64,000 nucleotides of DNA from JAJPXC01 sp964517875. GTDB lineage: Bacteria > Bacteroidota > Bacteroidia > Bacteroidales > Muribaculaceae. The translations under genes were made by a program, and so were the position numbers. Shown piece by piece: positions 16,061 through 25,699 of this stretch. Position 1 is the first letter of the stretch. Each line of letters begins with the position of its first letter. The stretch spans positions 14,829 through 78,828 of the forward strand of contig CAZFEU010000002.1 in assembly GCA_964517875.1 (NCBI GenBank), read 5' to 3'. Under the pieces are notes generated by a model. That model was not told where the DNA came from. It worked only from the letters and a program-made list of their open reading frames with translations, and made no database searches.

Positions 16061-16062
16061 CG

Positions 16063-16425
16063 TTACTCAGCGTACAGGTTTTCGTGCTCCTGGGGTATGT
16101 ATTGCTCCACAAGCCTGGATATTTTGTTCATATCAGGCTTCTTGGCGGCATAGTCAATCAATGTGCCGATAGGGTAAAGATCAGGATCCGATGCCGACTG
16201 GAAGTTAGCCGCATCCTCCGAGTAGTCACCATCCTCCACCGCGTCAGCTTCAATGGCATAATCGCTGAAGGCAATATCACGCTCAGCATCATGATGCCGC
16301 TCAATATCCACCAATAAGGTAGTGGGAATTACACTCAGCTGTGGATCCACGCCCCACACCTCAGGATTATTGATAACCTCCGCCACTTTAGCGGCAATAA
16401 TGTCGGTAAGTTCTTTTCTTGTCAT
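16063..16425 (-). CDS. hypothetical acidic protein, 120 residues
   Basis: A cytoplasmic, acidic protein without a signal peptide or membrane segment. I do not recognise a family. The N-terminus (MTRKELTDIIAAKVAEVI) looks like an amphipathic helix; the middle is rich in Asp/Glu/Ala. It is convergent with the fimbrial operon, ending 2 bases from it, and stands alone. Coding potential is supported by reasonable composition and an ATG start; function unknown. Confidence 0.5.
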   Translation of the reverse strand: MTRKELTDIIAAKVAEVINNPEVWGVDPQLSVIPTTLLVDIERHHDAERDIAFSDYAIEADAVEDGDYSEDAANFQSASDPDLYPIGTLIDYAAKKPDMNKISRLVEQYIPQEHENLYAE

Positions 16426-16530
16426 AGAAATATATGTCTTTAGATTATTAAAGTTGTCCGGTACAGATATATACCTGAGTCTGGTATATATTCATATATA
16501 TAACGTAGAACTCCGTGAAATGGTTGCGTA

Positions 16531-16575
16531 GAAAAAAACTCAGGGTCAACCCCGCAAACGGAGTCGACCCTGAGT
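16531..16575 (-). terminator. rho-independent terminator of the polysaccharide locus
   Basis: A perfect 10-bp stem (ACTCAGGGTC / GACCCTGAGT) with seven T immediately after it on the minus strand. It lies about 90 bases past the stop of the UDP-glucose dehydrogenase gene, the last gene of the locus. Confidence 0.85.
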
Positions 16576-16662
16576 TGTATTTAACCTCAAATACTGTTTT
16601 TTATATAGCAATTGCCCAATATTGGTCACATATAGACTGTAGACTTAGGCGTGATAAGAATA

Positions 16663-17970
16663 TTAATCGCGGCGGAAGATATCGCGAGTATATACTTTAG
16701 AGTAAACATCGTCGAGGCATGAATCATAACGGTTGGCCACAATGGCTTGCGATAGTTGCTTGAACTTTGAAAGATCGTTGACCACCAGGCTACCGAAGAA
16801 AGTGGTTCCATCGTCAAGGGTCGGCTCATAAATAATAACCTGCGCTCCTTTAGCCTTAATGCGCTTCATCACGCCCTGAATCGATGACTGACGGAAATTA
16901 TCAGAGTTGGATTTCATAGTCAAGCGGTATACCCCGATTGTACATGGCACCTCACCTGAGCGATATTGAGCATTCTCTCCGTACCACCCTGCTTTCTGGA
17001 GTATCTGGTCAGCAATAAAGTCCTTGCGGGTACGATTAGACTCAACTATGGCCGACATCATATTTTGTGGCACTTCGGCATAGTTGGCAAGCAGCTGTTT
17101 TGTATCCTTAGGCAGACAATAACCGCCGTAGCCGAACGATGGGTTATTGTAATGAGTACCAATGCGCGGATCGAGCCCAACCCCCTCGATAATCGCCTGC
17201 GAGTCGAGTCCTTTAACCTCAGCGTATGTATCCAGCTCATTGAAGTAGCTGACGCGTAGAGCGAGGTAGGTGTTTGCGAAAAGCTTCACGGCCTCTGCTT
17301 CCTTCATACCCATGTACAAGGTGGGGATATCTTCCTTGATAGCTCCTTGCTGAAGCAGGGAAGCAAATTCATGGGCTGCTTCGTTCAACTTATCAACATC
17401 AGTAACCGCCAGTATTGCCTCATCTTCTTCAGCAAATTCCGGGCGATTTAAGATTTTGGGTATACCGGCTATGATGCGCGATGGGTAAAGGTTGTCATAC
17501 AAGGCCTTACTCTCGCGAAGAAATTCGGGGAAGAAGAGCAGATTGAATTGTTTTACTCCTTTAGCAGCATATTTTACATAGAGATTACGACAATAGCCCA
17601 CGGGTATCGTAGACTTTATAACCATTACTGCCCCCGTATTGACACTCAACACAATGTCAATCACATCCTCGATACAATGGGTGTCAAAAAAGTTTTTGAC
17701 AGGATCGTAGTTGGTTGGAGCTGCAATTACTACAAAGTCAGCATCCTTGTAGGCCGAAGCACCATCAAGCGTGGCATTCAGGTCAAGCGCCTTTTCTGTG
17801 AGGTACTTCTCGATATATTCATCCTGTATTGGTGAAATCCGTCTGTTGATTTTATCCACCTTTTCTGGAATTACATCGACAGCTGTCACTTTATTATGCT
17901 GCGCCAGAAGCGTGGCGATACTCAATCCTACGTATCCAGTGCCGGCAACGGCAATATTATATTGTCTCAT
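16663..17970 (-). CDS. ugd: UDP-glucose 6-dehydrogenase
   Basis: A 435-residue nucleotide-sugar dehydrogenase that oxidises UDP-glucose to UDP-glucuronate using two NAD. The NAD-binding motif GTGYVG is at residues 10-15 and the catalytic Cys285 lies in GYGGYCLPKDT, the form seen in Ugd proteins. Length is usual for the short Ugd class. It is the final gene of the locus; its product is the substrate for the epimerase encoded just upstream. The C-terminal third contains the UDP-binding domain (IIYEPTLDDGTTFFGS). Confidence 0.92.
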   Translation of the reverse strand: MRQYNIAVAGTGYVGLSIATLLAQHNKVTAVDVIPEKVDKINRRISPIQDEYIEKYLTEKALDLNATLDGASAYKDADFVVIAAPTNYDPVKNFFDTHCIEDVIDIVLSVNTGAVMVIKSTIPVGYCRNLYVKYAAKGVKQFNLLFFPEFLRESKALYDNLYPSRIIAGIPKILNRPEFAEEDEAILAVTDVDKLNEAAHEFASLLQQGAIKEDIPTLYMGMKEAEAVKLFANTYLALRVSYFNELDTYAEVKGLDSQAIIEGVGLDPRIGTHYNNPSFGYGGYCLPKDTKQLLANYAEVPQNMMSAIVESNRTRKDFIADQILQKAGWYGENAQYRSGEVPCTIGVYRLTMKSNSDNFRQSSIQGVMKRIKAKGAQVIIYEPTLDDGTTFFGSLVVNDLSKFKQLSQAIVANRYDSCLDDVYSKVYTRDIFRRD

Positions 17971-17985
17971 TTTATATCGCGAAAT

Positions 17986-19038
17986 TTACAGGTTGTAAAA
18001 CTCCTTAAACCATGCCACGGTGCGGTCAATGCCGGTCTGAAGCGGAGTGTTAGGCCTAAATCCTGTTGCCTCGCCCAATGCCGATGAGTCGGCATATGTC
18101 TGGTACACATCGCCCGGCTGCATCGGCAGAAAGTCTTTCTTTGCTTCACGACCTATCGCTTTTTCGATGCATGCTATGTAGTCCATAAGACGCGTAGGAT
18201 GCTGGTTGCCTATATTATACACCCTATATGGAGCAGGAGATGTGGCAGGATCAGGATGCGCATCGTCCCAATCCACATTCCCCTGAGGGATTACATCGAG
18301 TATGCGAACCACACCTTCTACTATATCATCAATATACGTGAAGTCACGGTACATGTCACCATTGTTGAATACCTTAATATGGCGGTCGTGCAGAATGGCA
18401 TCTATGAACAGGAATGGAGACATGTCGGGACGCCCCCATGGTCCGTAAACAGTGAAAAACCTCAACCCTGTAGTGGGCAAATCATACAACTTGGAATAGG
18501 CATGGGCCATAAGCTCGTTGCTCTTCTTTGTAGCCGCATACAGACTTACAGGATGAGCGATGCTGTCATGTTCGGAAAATGGCACCTTGCCGTTTAATCC
18601 GTAGACACTCGATGATGAAGCATATACAAGATGCTTTACCTTATTGTGGCGACAACCCTCCAGTACATTTATGAAGCCATCAATGTTGCTCTCGATATAG
18701 GCGTCAGGATTGGTAATGGAGTAGCGCACACCAGCTTGAGCGCCAAGATTGATTACCGCATCAAAGCTACCATTAGCAAAGAGCATCTGCATGGCTTGCT
18801 TATCCTCCAGATTCATCCGTATAAACTGGAAGTTGCGCTTTGTGGCACTATTAGCAAACTTATACCATGCCACATCGGCTTTCGCCACACCCAGCTCGGC
18901 AAGACGACCATATTTTAGCTCTGGATCATAATAATCGTTTATATTATCCAGCCCTACTACTATATCTCCTCGGTCAAGCAACCGCTGGCTCACGGCGCTT
19001 CCGATAAATCCTGCCGCACCTGTAACTAATACTTTCAT
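17986..19038 (-). CDS. UDP-glucuronate 4-epimerase
   Basis: A 350-residue short-chain dehydrogenase-type epimerase: Rossmann motif GAAGFIG at residues 7-13, catalytic YAATK (Tyr167, Lys171), and a DNINDYYDPELK segment typical of CapI/GAE enzymes that interconvert UDP-GlcA and UDP-GalA. It lies 15 bases upstream of ugd and overlaps the PglE-like gene by 4 bases, so the three are coupled. The substrate is inferred from family resemblance and the adjacent Ugd. Confidence 0.88.
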   Translation of the reverse strand: MKVLVTGAAGFIGSAVSQRLLDRGDIVVGLDNINDYYDPELKYGRLAELGVAKADVAWYKFANSATKRNFQFIRMNLEDKQAMQMLFANGSFDAVINLGAQAGVRYSITNPDAYIESNIDGFINVLEGCRHNKVKHLVYASSSSVYGLNGKVPFSEHDSIAHPVSLYAATKKSNELMAHAYSKLYDLPTTGLRFFTVYGPWGRPDMSPFLFIDAILHDRHIKVFNNGDMYRDFTYIDDIVEGVVRILDVIPQGNVDWDDAHPDPATSPAPYRVYNIGNQHPTRLMDYIACIEKAIGREAKKDFLPMQPGDVYQTYADSSALGEATGFRPNTPLQTGIDRTVAWFKEFYNL

Positions 19039-20303
19039 TTTTGGATACTGGCTTTAATGGCGTCGGTAATGTAGCGCACATCATCGTCGGTGACAAATGG
19101 ACCGGCGGGGAGACAGATACCGACTTTAAATAGCGACTCCGACACACCGTTGACGTAGGCCGGTGCACCTTGGTAGATGGGTTGCTTGTGCATCGGCTTC
19201 CATAGGGGGCGTGCCTCAATGTTGGCAGCATCAAGCGCCATACGCAGAGCCTCCACGTTGTCGTTGGGCTGACAGTCGGTGACTGCAGTAGTTGTAGCAT
19301 GGGTAACACCGGCAGCGCCACCGACGGCTCCGGTGATTACCTGTTTATATGCGTTCTCCTGTCCTTTGATACGCACGTCGGGGTCGAGTGTGGCAGTGCA
19401 AAGCCAGTAGTTGGAGTCGTATTGTGGGCCTGGATTACAGTGCATTGTTATACCTTCAACATCTTTGAGCTGCTCTTCATAGAGAGCCTGAACATGCTTA
19501 TGGTGAGCAATATGCTCGTCAACGATGGTCATCTGTCCACGGCCAATACCGGCACAGATGTTCGACATGCGGTAGTTGTAGCCGATAGCTTCATGCTGGT
19601 AGTAGGGATAGCTCTCGCGGGCCTGTGTGGCATACCAAAGTATTTCACGGGCTTTGTCGGCGTCGGGGCATACAAGCGCACCACCTCCCGAAGTAGTAAT
19701 CATCTTATTGCCGTTGAACGATAATACGCCGTACTCTCCGAACGTGCCAAGCGCCTGTCCGTCAAAGTTTGAGCCAAAGCCCTCGGCACCGTCCTCGATA
19801 ACAGGTATCTCGTAGCGGTTGGCAATCTCCATGATCCGATCTATGCGGTAGGGCATGCCGTACAATGCCACGGGGATAATTGCTTTGGGCTTGCGGCCAG
19901 TTTTGGCGATGCGATCTTTGATAGCCTCCTCGAGAAGCTCAGGATCCATGTTCCACGACTCACGCTCTGAGTCAACAAACACCGGAGTAGCACCGAGGTA
20001 GGTAATGGGGTGACTCGACGCACAGAAAGTGAACGATTGCACCAGCACCTCATCACCAGCCTTAACGCCACATGCGATCAGAGCCAAATGTACAGCAGCC
20101 GTACCGGCCGACAGCGCCACCACCTTCTTATGCAGAGGCTCAGCACCCTCGCGACGGTTAACAAAATCCTCCAGATCCTTTTCAAACCCATTGACATTCG
20201 GGCCAAGAGGCACCACCCAATTCTGGTCAAAAGCCTCCTTGATAAAGTCCATCTCCCTGCCGCTCATGTGCGCCAGGCACAGCAATATCCTATCTTTTCT
20301 CAT
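19035..20303 (-). CDS. PglE-like sugar aminotransferase (DegT/DnrJ/EryC1/StrS family)
   Basis: A 422-residue PLP enzyme with the catalytic Lys200 in SFNGNKMITTSGGG. The pattern STQARES-like/YGYNYRMSN and RPLWKPMH is shared with Campylobacter PglE, which aminates UDP-4-keto-6-deoxy-GlcNAc. Together with the 4,6-dehydratase encoded at the other end of the locus it could make a UDP-4-amino-4,6-dideoxy sugar, the precursor of bacillosamine. It overlaps the epimerase gene by 4 bases. The PglE assignment is by sequence resemblance from memory; the exact sugar is inferred. Confidence 0.85.
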   Translation of the reverse strand: MRKDRILLCLAHMSGREMDFIKEAFDQNWVVPLGPNVNGFEKDLEDFVNRREGAEPLHKKVVALSAGTAAVHLALIACGVKAGDEVLVQSFTFCASSHPITYLGATPVFVDSERESWNMDPELLEEAIKDRIAKTGRKPKAIIPVALYGMPYRIDRIMEIANRYEIPVIEDGAEGFGSNFDGQALGTFGEYGVLSFNGNKMITTSGGGALVCPDADKAREILWYATQARESYPYYQHEAIGYNYRMSNICAGIGRGQMTIVDEHIAHHKHVQALYEEQLKDVEGITMHCNPGPQYDSNYWLCTATLDPDVRIKGQENAYKQVITGAVGGAAGVTHATTTAVTDCQPNDNVEALRMALDAANIEARPLWKPMHKQPIYQGAPAYVNGVSESLFKVGICLPAGPFVTDDDVRYITDAIKASIQK

Positions 20304-20317
20304 AATCTATATATATG

Positions 20318-21514
20318 TCAATTTCTATTATTATATGCTTTAATAGCGTAAGCTAAGACATCTATAGCTCTGCCCAATTCTTCCTTATCGAGCACATAGG
20401 CAATACGAACCTCATCTTTTCCCATGCCTGGAGTGCTATAGAAACCTGACGCTGGAGCCATAAATATCGTTTGTCCTTCATAATTAAACTCTTCAAGACA
20501 CCATCGGCAGAAATCATCGGAATCTTCTACTGGGAGACGGACAAGTGTATAGAAAGCTCCCATCGGAATCGGGCTGTAGACTCCAGGGATTTGGTTGAGT
20601 CTATCTATCAGAAATTTTCTTCGTTCTACATACTCATTGTATGTGGCCAACATATAATCCCTGGGGGTATCAATTGATGCTTCTGCTACTATCTGCCCCA
20701 ACAATGGTGGACTTAACCTTGCCTGACAGAACTTCATCACATTATGACGTAGCTGACCATTCTTGGTCACGATGGCTCCAATACGTATCCCACACTCATT
20801 ATAGCGCTTTGACACTGAGTCAATCAACACGACATTTTCCTCAATACCAGGCAAATGACAGGCCGAGATGTAAGGTGCCCCTGTATAACAGAATTCACGA
20901 TAAACTTCATCAGAGAACAAGAAGAGGTCATGCTTTTTTACAATATCACGTATTGTAAGCATTTCACGCATCGAATATAAATAACCCGTTGGATTATTTG
21001 GATTACAGATCAGTATTCCACGTGTCCTTGACGTAATTAACTTCTCAAACTCCTCCATCGGGGGCAATTCAAAACCATTCTCAATCGTGGATGGGATTGT
21101 TACGATTTTAGCACCAGCTAAAATCGCAAACGCCATATAATTAGCATATGCAGGTTCGGGCACGATAATTTCATCGCCAGGATTAAGACATGCCATGAAC
21201 GCAAACATCACAGCCTCAGAACCACCTGTAGTGACAATGATATCCTCTATGTCAACATCAATGTCAAAGGTTTTGTAATATTCCTTAAGTTTTTGCCTCA
21301 GGCTTCTGATTCCATCCGAAGGGCTATATTCAAGTACCTTACGATTTATATTACGCAGCACTTCTATTGCCTGTGGTGGGGTAGGAATATCGGGTTGACC
21401 GATATTCAGTCGATATACCTTAACGCCTTGCTCGACAGCTTTTTCGGCAAGTGAAGCGAGTTTCCTAATGGGTGATTCCGGCATTATCTCACCACGTTTC
21501 GATAATTGAGGCAT
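20318..21514 (-). CDS. class I/II aminotransferase (aspartate-aminotransferase-like)
   Basis: A 398-residue fold-type I PLP enzyme: NPNNPTG at about 171-177, SDEVYREF, and the Schiff-base Lys236 in DSVSKRYNECGIRIG. This resembles aromatic/aspartate aminotransferases rather than sugar aminotransferases. Within a polysaccharide locus it may supply an amino acid used to decorate the polymer, possibly via the FemAB-like protein encoded just upstream (11-base gap). Substrate unknown. Confidence 0.82.
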   Translation of the reverse strand: MPQLSKRGEIMPESPIRKLASLAEKAVEQGVKVYRLNIGQPDIPTPPQAIEVLRNINRKVLEYSPSDGIRSLRQKLKEYYKTFDIDVDIEDIIVTTGGSEAVMFAFMACLNPGDEIIVPEPAYANYMAFAILAGAKIVTIPSTIENGFELPPMEEFEKLITSRTRGILICNPNNPTGYLYSMREMLTIRDIVKKHDLFLFSDEVYREFCYTGAPYISACHLPGIEENVVLIDSVSKRYNECGIRIGAIVTKNGQLRHNVMKFCQARLSPPLLGQIVAEASIDTPRDYMLATYNEYVERRKFLIDRLNQIPGVYSPIPMGAFYTLVRLPVEDSDDFCRWCLEEFNYEGQTIFMAPASGFYSTPGMGKDEVRIAYVLDKEELGRAIDVLAYAIKAYNNRN

Positions 21515-21525
21515 AAAAGAATATA

Positions 21526-22581
21526 TTATTTGTGAGCGCGGTATTGAGGGAAATAGGCTATTGTCGAAGCCTCACTATCAGAGAATCCTCTAATACTCAT
21601 CAGCTTATCATAAGTATTTTGAGATATGATTGATTCACCAATCGCAAACTTATAATTGGAATTACGGTTAAAAGCCGCCTTAAATTTATATAAATGATCC
21701 TCACCCGAGCCAACGCCTCCGCCAAGATGAAAGGTCTTATATCCATGCTCGTTACCCCATAGGGCAGCCTTGTAAAGCAAAAGATTACTTGGTGCCATAT
21801 GACGATACTCCCTTCGAGAACCTGACAAATGATAGTGCATTTGATTATTTGCAAAAATCATTATTGCAATTGAAATAATCTTGTCTTCGTAAGTAGCATA
21901 AAAAATTTCGAAGTTGCCACTTAACTCGTCAGCAATAGAGGTATAAAAATCTTCCTTAAAGAAATAGTAATCCTCGGCTTCATCCGTGCGCATTGTCTCA
22001 TCATAAATTTCTTTGAAAGCCCCAAATAGCATCGGATCAGATGAATGATGAATTACCACCCCACTTTTCTCAGCTTTGCGAATCATATTACGATTCTTAC
22101 TAATGATATTCTCCCAAATAATTTCCGGGGAAGATAAGTCCAAGGCAATTGTTTTACCTAAGGGCAACACATCAACGATTTTCGCATTCTCGTTAGCATT
22201 CTCAAGTACAGGGTGAAAACGGAAGAATACGGAATTTATCTGATTATCTTTGAGCACTTGTCGGAATTCACAGCTTAGAGCATCAGTGTCTACATCCCCG
22301 TCAAAAATAAATCCTCCATAGCCATATGGCGTTACCGCATCATAGTAACAATCTACTGGTATCTTACCTACAAACAGCGCATCATTAGCAACATCACGCA
22401 CCATCAGCGCACATATGGCCCTACCCCCCTTATCATCGGTATAATACAGAAGTATCGGCTTCCCATCGCCGTGGACTTCAAATGCCTTGACATAACCACT
22501 TAGGTAATAAACATCATAATTTGGGAAAGTTTTAACAACCTCATCCCACTTGTCCCTTTGTGATAAATCAAATATCTCCAT
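21526..22581 (-). CDS. FemAB/GNAT-like aminoacyl- or acyltransferase
   Basis: A 351-residue protein with the double-GNAT layout of FemAB-type and BioF2-like enzymes: YYLSGYVKAFE near the N-terminus, the conserved KNRNMIRKAEKSGV helix and the HYHLSGSRREYRHMAPSNLL segment preceding the acceptor-site region. Such proteins transfer amino acids or acyl groups. In this locus the likely role is to add an amino acid or acyl substituent to a sugar. It is 4 bases from the upstream PLP-like gene. Confidence 0.72.
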   Translation of the reverse strand: MEIFDLSQRDKWDEVVKTFPNYDVYYLSGYVKAFEVHGDGKPILLYYTDDKGGRAICALMVRDVANDALFVGKIPVDCYYDAVTPYGYGGFIFDGDVDTDALSCEFRQVLKDNQINSVFFRFHPVLENANENAKIVDVLPLGKTIALDLSSPEIIWENIISKNRNMIRKAEKSGVVIHHSSDPMLFGAFKEIYDETMRTDEAEDYYFFKEDFYTSIADELSGNFEIFYATYEDKIISIAIMIFANNQMHYHLSGSRREYRHMAPSNLLLYKAALWGNEHGYKTFHLGGGVGSGEDHLYKFKAAFNRNSNYKFAIGESIISQNTYDKLMSIRGFSDSEASTIAYFPQYRAHK

Positions 22582-22585
22582 TTGT

Positions 22586-23614
22586 TTAATTGAGCAAATC
22601 CTTGATTATAGATACAAGTATCTCCATATCATTCAATGAATAACGGCCGTCGCAATGTACCGACAACATCGAATCTCCAAACGATTGAGCCGCTTTGTCG
22701 TCATCATTTTCTATTATCCATAAAATTGCCGGATATATCTGATTTGCGATCAACGACATGCGCACTGCATCTCTCATCTCCTTATTAACAAATCTTAGTG
22801 TCAACGAGAACGGACAGCTCGCACGGTTTTCCGGGGTGAGTATATTTAAGCTCTTAATACCTTTCAAGCATTTGTGCAAATAGCTCCAATTCCTATATTT
22901 GGCATCATACCATGCACGTATGTCAAGATTCTTTAATACTTGGGATGAGGCGCCACTAATTCCGGAAATGGGTATTGAATCAAACGCATTTTCTGTCTCT
23001 TTAAATATTTTGAGGTATTCCCCCTTGGCAATATCCTTCCCTTTCAAGTAATCTCGCTTAAGATCCATGGCATGAACCCGTTTAGCCATTAGGTTCTCGG
23101 TAAGAGCAACGGACATTGGCTTTTCAGGCAATTTATGGTGCTTGGGAGACCAAAGAATTCCACCGTCAGCAATAGGCAAAGTTTTACGAAGCGAGGCAAT
23201 ACACCAATCAGCATTACTATTTGTAGCCCATGGCCCAATTAAATTATGAGTATGATCCTCAACGATCTCACAATCTATTTTTGAGAAGCTCCTTCTATTA
23301 AAAAGTCCGAAATAATTTACTACAAGCAACCCTTCATTTTGGGCTGCCGGAACCGACGGGATTATTCTTATTGGATCATCCGACGGTATAATATTATAAT
23401 GGCGAAGTTCAATACCTGCACGCTGAATGCAATTTAAAGTCTCCTCGCAAAAATACGACGGGACCCAAAGCCGCTTCCAGCCACGACTCAACGCTAAGTC
23501 TAAGAGCGCTTGCCTACCGCTTACATATAAGTTGCACACGGGGAAATACTCCAATAGAGTTTTTCCACCTCTTGGATATCTCAAAGTATGGAAGTCTGAC
23601 CCGAACTCCATCAA
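22586..23614 (-). CDS. divergent DegT-like PLP-fold protein
   Basis: A 342-residue protein with the general pattern of the DegT aminotransferase fold: a GRQALLDLAL helix, LWVPSYFCEETLNCI, an acidic VEDHTH position and a LRKTLPIADGG segment where the PLP Lys is expected. It lacks the canonical SFNxxK sequence and the first 25 residues are unusual. It may be a specialised aminotransferase or a non-catalytic relative. It overlaps the GNAT gene by 4 bases and precedes the FemAB-like gene. Confidence 0.6.
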   Translation of the reverse strand: MMEFGSDFHTLRYPRGGKTLLEYFPVCNLYVSGRQALLDLALSRGWKRLWVPSYFCEETLNCIQRAGIELRHYNIIPSDDPIRIIPSVPAAQNEGLLVVNYFGLFNRRSFSKIDCEIVEDHTHNLIGPWATNSNADWCIASLRKTLPIADGGILWSPKHHKLPEKPMSVALTENLMAKRVHAMDLKRDYLKGKDIAKGEYLKIFKETENAFDSIPISGISGASSQVLKNLDIRAWYDAKYRNWSYLHKCLKGIKSLNILTPENRASCPFSLTLRFVNKEMRDAVRMSLIANQIYPAILWIIENDDDKAAQSFGDSMLSVHCDGRYSLNDMEILVSIIKDLLN

Positions 23615-24162
23615 TTGAATTTTGCAATGTAGTTCTTGTATGCTTCTTCAAAGTCTTCTCTAAGCACCGCCATCATCACTTGATTATGGTACTGACCGTT
23701 CTTAAAGATTGACTGACGCAAAACTCCTTCCTTCTTATACCCGCATTTTTCCAGCGCTTTTATAGATCCGATATTGTCCTCTTTGACAAGAGCCCAAATT
23801 CGATTGAGTCTTCTTTCCTCAAAAGCAAATTTTAAAATCATCAATCTGGCCTCTGTCGCATAACCTTTGCCCCATTCATCCTTTGCTCCTATCAACACTG
23901 GCACATGTGCAGACCCGTCAATATAATCAATTTCTTGGAGCATAACATTTCCAATATACTTATCATTCTCTACCAAGCAAATCGCAAGGACAATCCTGTC
24001 ATTATTGAAAATGGTATTTTTTACCCACTCCTTTTCTTTCTCTTTTGACACGAAGTAACTATGTCCACCGACCATCGACTGAATTTCAGCATCATTCCTC
24101 CACTTTACTGATACTTCAAAGTCTGCAGGTTCAAGGGCTCTTAGATAAATTCTCGGTTTCAT
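23611..24162 (-). CDS. GNAT N-acetyltransferase, RimJ/RimL-like
   Basis: A 183-residue acetyltransferase with an N-terminal LRALEPADFEVSVKWRND, a GYATEARLMILKFAFEE acetyl-CoA-binding region and the NIGSIKALEKCGYKKEGVLR motif of the RimJ/RimL subgroup. In polysaccharide loci such enzymes acetylate amino-sugars. It could acetylate the 4-amino group produced by the PglE-like enzyme, but this is inferred. The gene is 15 bases after the sugar transferase gene. Confidence 0.8.
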   Translation of the reverse strand: MKPRIYLRALEPADFEVSVKWRNDAEIQSMVGGHSYFVSKEKEKEWVKNTIFNNDRIVLAICLVENDKYIGNVMLQEIDYIDGSAHVPVLIGAKDEWGKGYATEARLMILKFAFEERRLNRIWALVKEDNIGSIKALEKCGYKKEGVLRQSIFKNGQYHNQVMMAVLREDFEEAYKNYIAKFN

Positions 24163-24177
24163 ATCTGTTCTTTAGCA

Positions 24178-24810
24178 TTAATCTGTATATCTGTCTCTAA
24201 AATGTAAATCATCAATGGACTCCATACTTCCACTTCCTTCTCCTATATCCCTCCTCCTCAATACATTACATGCAGTCATGTATATTATACGACAATCTGC
24301 CAGAAACGACATATTATCCACATACCATACATCATAATCAAATTTTTCACTGAGCTTACACAAGTTTCTCCCATGCACCTGCGCCCAACCCGTGATGCCT
24401 GGTCTTACCTCATGTCTTCGCGCATGGTAATCAGAATAAAGTGGCAAATATTTAACTAATAGAGGCCGTGGGCCAATCAGAGACATATCACCCTTGAGCA
24501 CATTCCACAGTTGTGGCAGCTCGTCAATCGACGTTGAACGAACCAACTTTCCGACCTTGGTCAGACGTTTGGAATCAGGTAGGAGCTTCCCATTTTCGTC
24601 TCGTTCGTCTGTCATTGTTTTAAACTTGACGACTTTGAATATCTTTCCATTCTTGCCAGGGCGCTCCTGTAAGAAGAATGCGCCTGCTCCTTTATTTGCA
24701 AAATGCAACCACACAGACACAGCTGCCAGTGGAACAGCAAGCACAAGCAACGCACCTCCCGAGGCTACAATATCAATCGCACGTTTAAAAAAATCTCTAT
24801 ACAAGTTCAT
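24178..24810 (-). CDS. PglC-like polyprenyl-phosphate phosphoglycosyltransferase
   Basis: A 210-residue monotopic sugar transferase that starts the repeat unit by linking a sugar-1-phosphate to undecaprenyl phosphate. Visible are a re-entrant hydrophobic helix near residues 13-35, FKVVKFKTMTDERDENG, the catalytic DELPQLWNVLKGDMSLIGPRP region, and RPGITGWAQVHGRN. It is the small PglC size, without the long WbaP N-terminus. Likely substrate is a UDP-bacillosamine-type or other UDP-sugar made by enzymes of the same locus. Confidence 0.9.
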   Translation of the reverse strand: MNLYRDFFKRAIDIVASGGALLVLAVPLAAVSVWLHFANKGAGAFFLQERPGKNGKIFKVVKFKTMTDERDENGKLLPDSKRLTKVGKLVRSTSIDELPQLWNVLKGDMSLIGPRPLLVKYLPLYSDYHARRHEVRPGITGWAQVHGRNLCKLSEKFDYDVWYVDNMSFLADCRIIYMTACNVLRRRDIGEGSGSMESIDDLHFRDRYTD

Positions 24811-24820
24811 TGTTTATCTA

Positions 24821-25699
24821 TTAGATACTAACTATCTTTGTTATTGGCAAGTATTGACAATATTTAACAATCGATTGAAACTTAAAAGTAGCCATTAACT
24901 CATCTAAATTCTTAATCGCGCGTCCTCTGCCAATATTTGACTTGAAATATCGGATATAACGATTTTTAAGGCTCCCAGGCTCCTTGAAGTACTCTTCATA
25001 ATCAATTTTTGACATGAGTTTCCTTTTTTCTGTCAAAAGATCGCCGATATGAAAATAGCACATATTATAGTCAGAGGATCCCAACCTCCTTTTAACAAAC
25101 CAAAGTGGCAGGAGTCTGAAATAACCGCCTCCCGAATATGCCAATTGCTTGTTCAAGACAGGCAGAGAATATAGTGGAATCGGGAACTCGTTGATACGAA
25201 TGCCGTTATACTCAACTATGCACGGCTTCTGCTCCGTAAAATCCGGGAATCCGCCGAAATCACGAGCTCCGGGGAAGATTGAGGCATCATTTTTTATTCC
25301 ATTTTCCGCAAGAACCTCAAAAGCCCACTTATTTGACTCTCCGATAGAGAATGCCGGGGCGCGGAAGCTCTCCACCTTTTTACCTATCAGATCTTCGAGC
25401 GCACTTACGGCCATATGAGTATCTTCCCGAAAGTCCTCAGGGGTCATCTTGTTTACCCATTTATGGGCATGTGAATGGCTCCCAATTTCATGCCCCTCAG
25501 CTTCTATTTTCTTTATTACGTCAGGGAAATCAATTGCTATCTTTCCAAGACAGAAAAATGTGGCCTTAATATCGTTAGCGCTTAAACGCTCTAAAATATG
25601 GTCAAGCAGACGGTCGAACTCAGCATACTTATCCTTACGGCCACCCCGATACTCTTTTTCAATTGACCACTCCTCAATGTCAAAAGTCAGAATATTCAT
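24821..25699 (-). CDS. polysaccharide deacetylase family protein
   Basis: A 292-residue NodB-type deacetylase: TFDIEEW near the start (catalytic Asp), ATFFCLG, the zinc-site HEIGSHSHAH segment and the FRAPAFSIGE motif. The layout fits the XrtA-associated/DUF3473 subclass. It probably removes acetyl groups from an N-acetylated sugar of the polymer or its intermediate. No signal peptide is seen, so it acts in the cytoplasm. Its start overlaps the LbH acetyltransferase gene by 4 bases. Confidence 0.82.
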   Translation of the reverse strand: MNILTFDIEEWSIEKEYRGGRKDKYAEFDRLLDHILERLSANDIKATFFCLGKIAIDFPDVIKKIEAEGHEIGSHSHAHKWVNKMTPEDFREDTHMAVSALEDLIGKKVESFRAPAFSIGESNKWAFEVLAENGIKNDASIFPGARDFGGFPDFTEQKPCIVEYNGIRINEFPIPLYSLPVLNKQLAYSGGGYFRLLPLWFVKRRLGSSDYNMCYFHIGDLLTEKRKLMSKIDYEEYFKEPGSLKNRYIRYFKSNIGRGRAIKNLDELMATFKFQSIVKYCQYLPITKIVSI

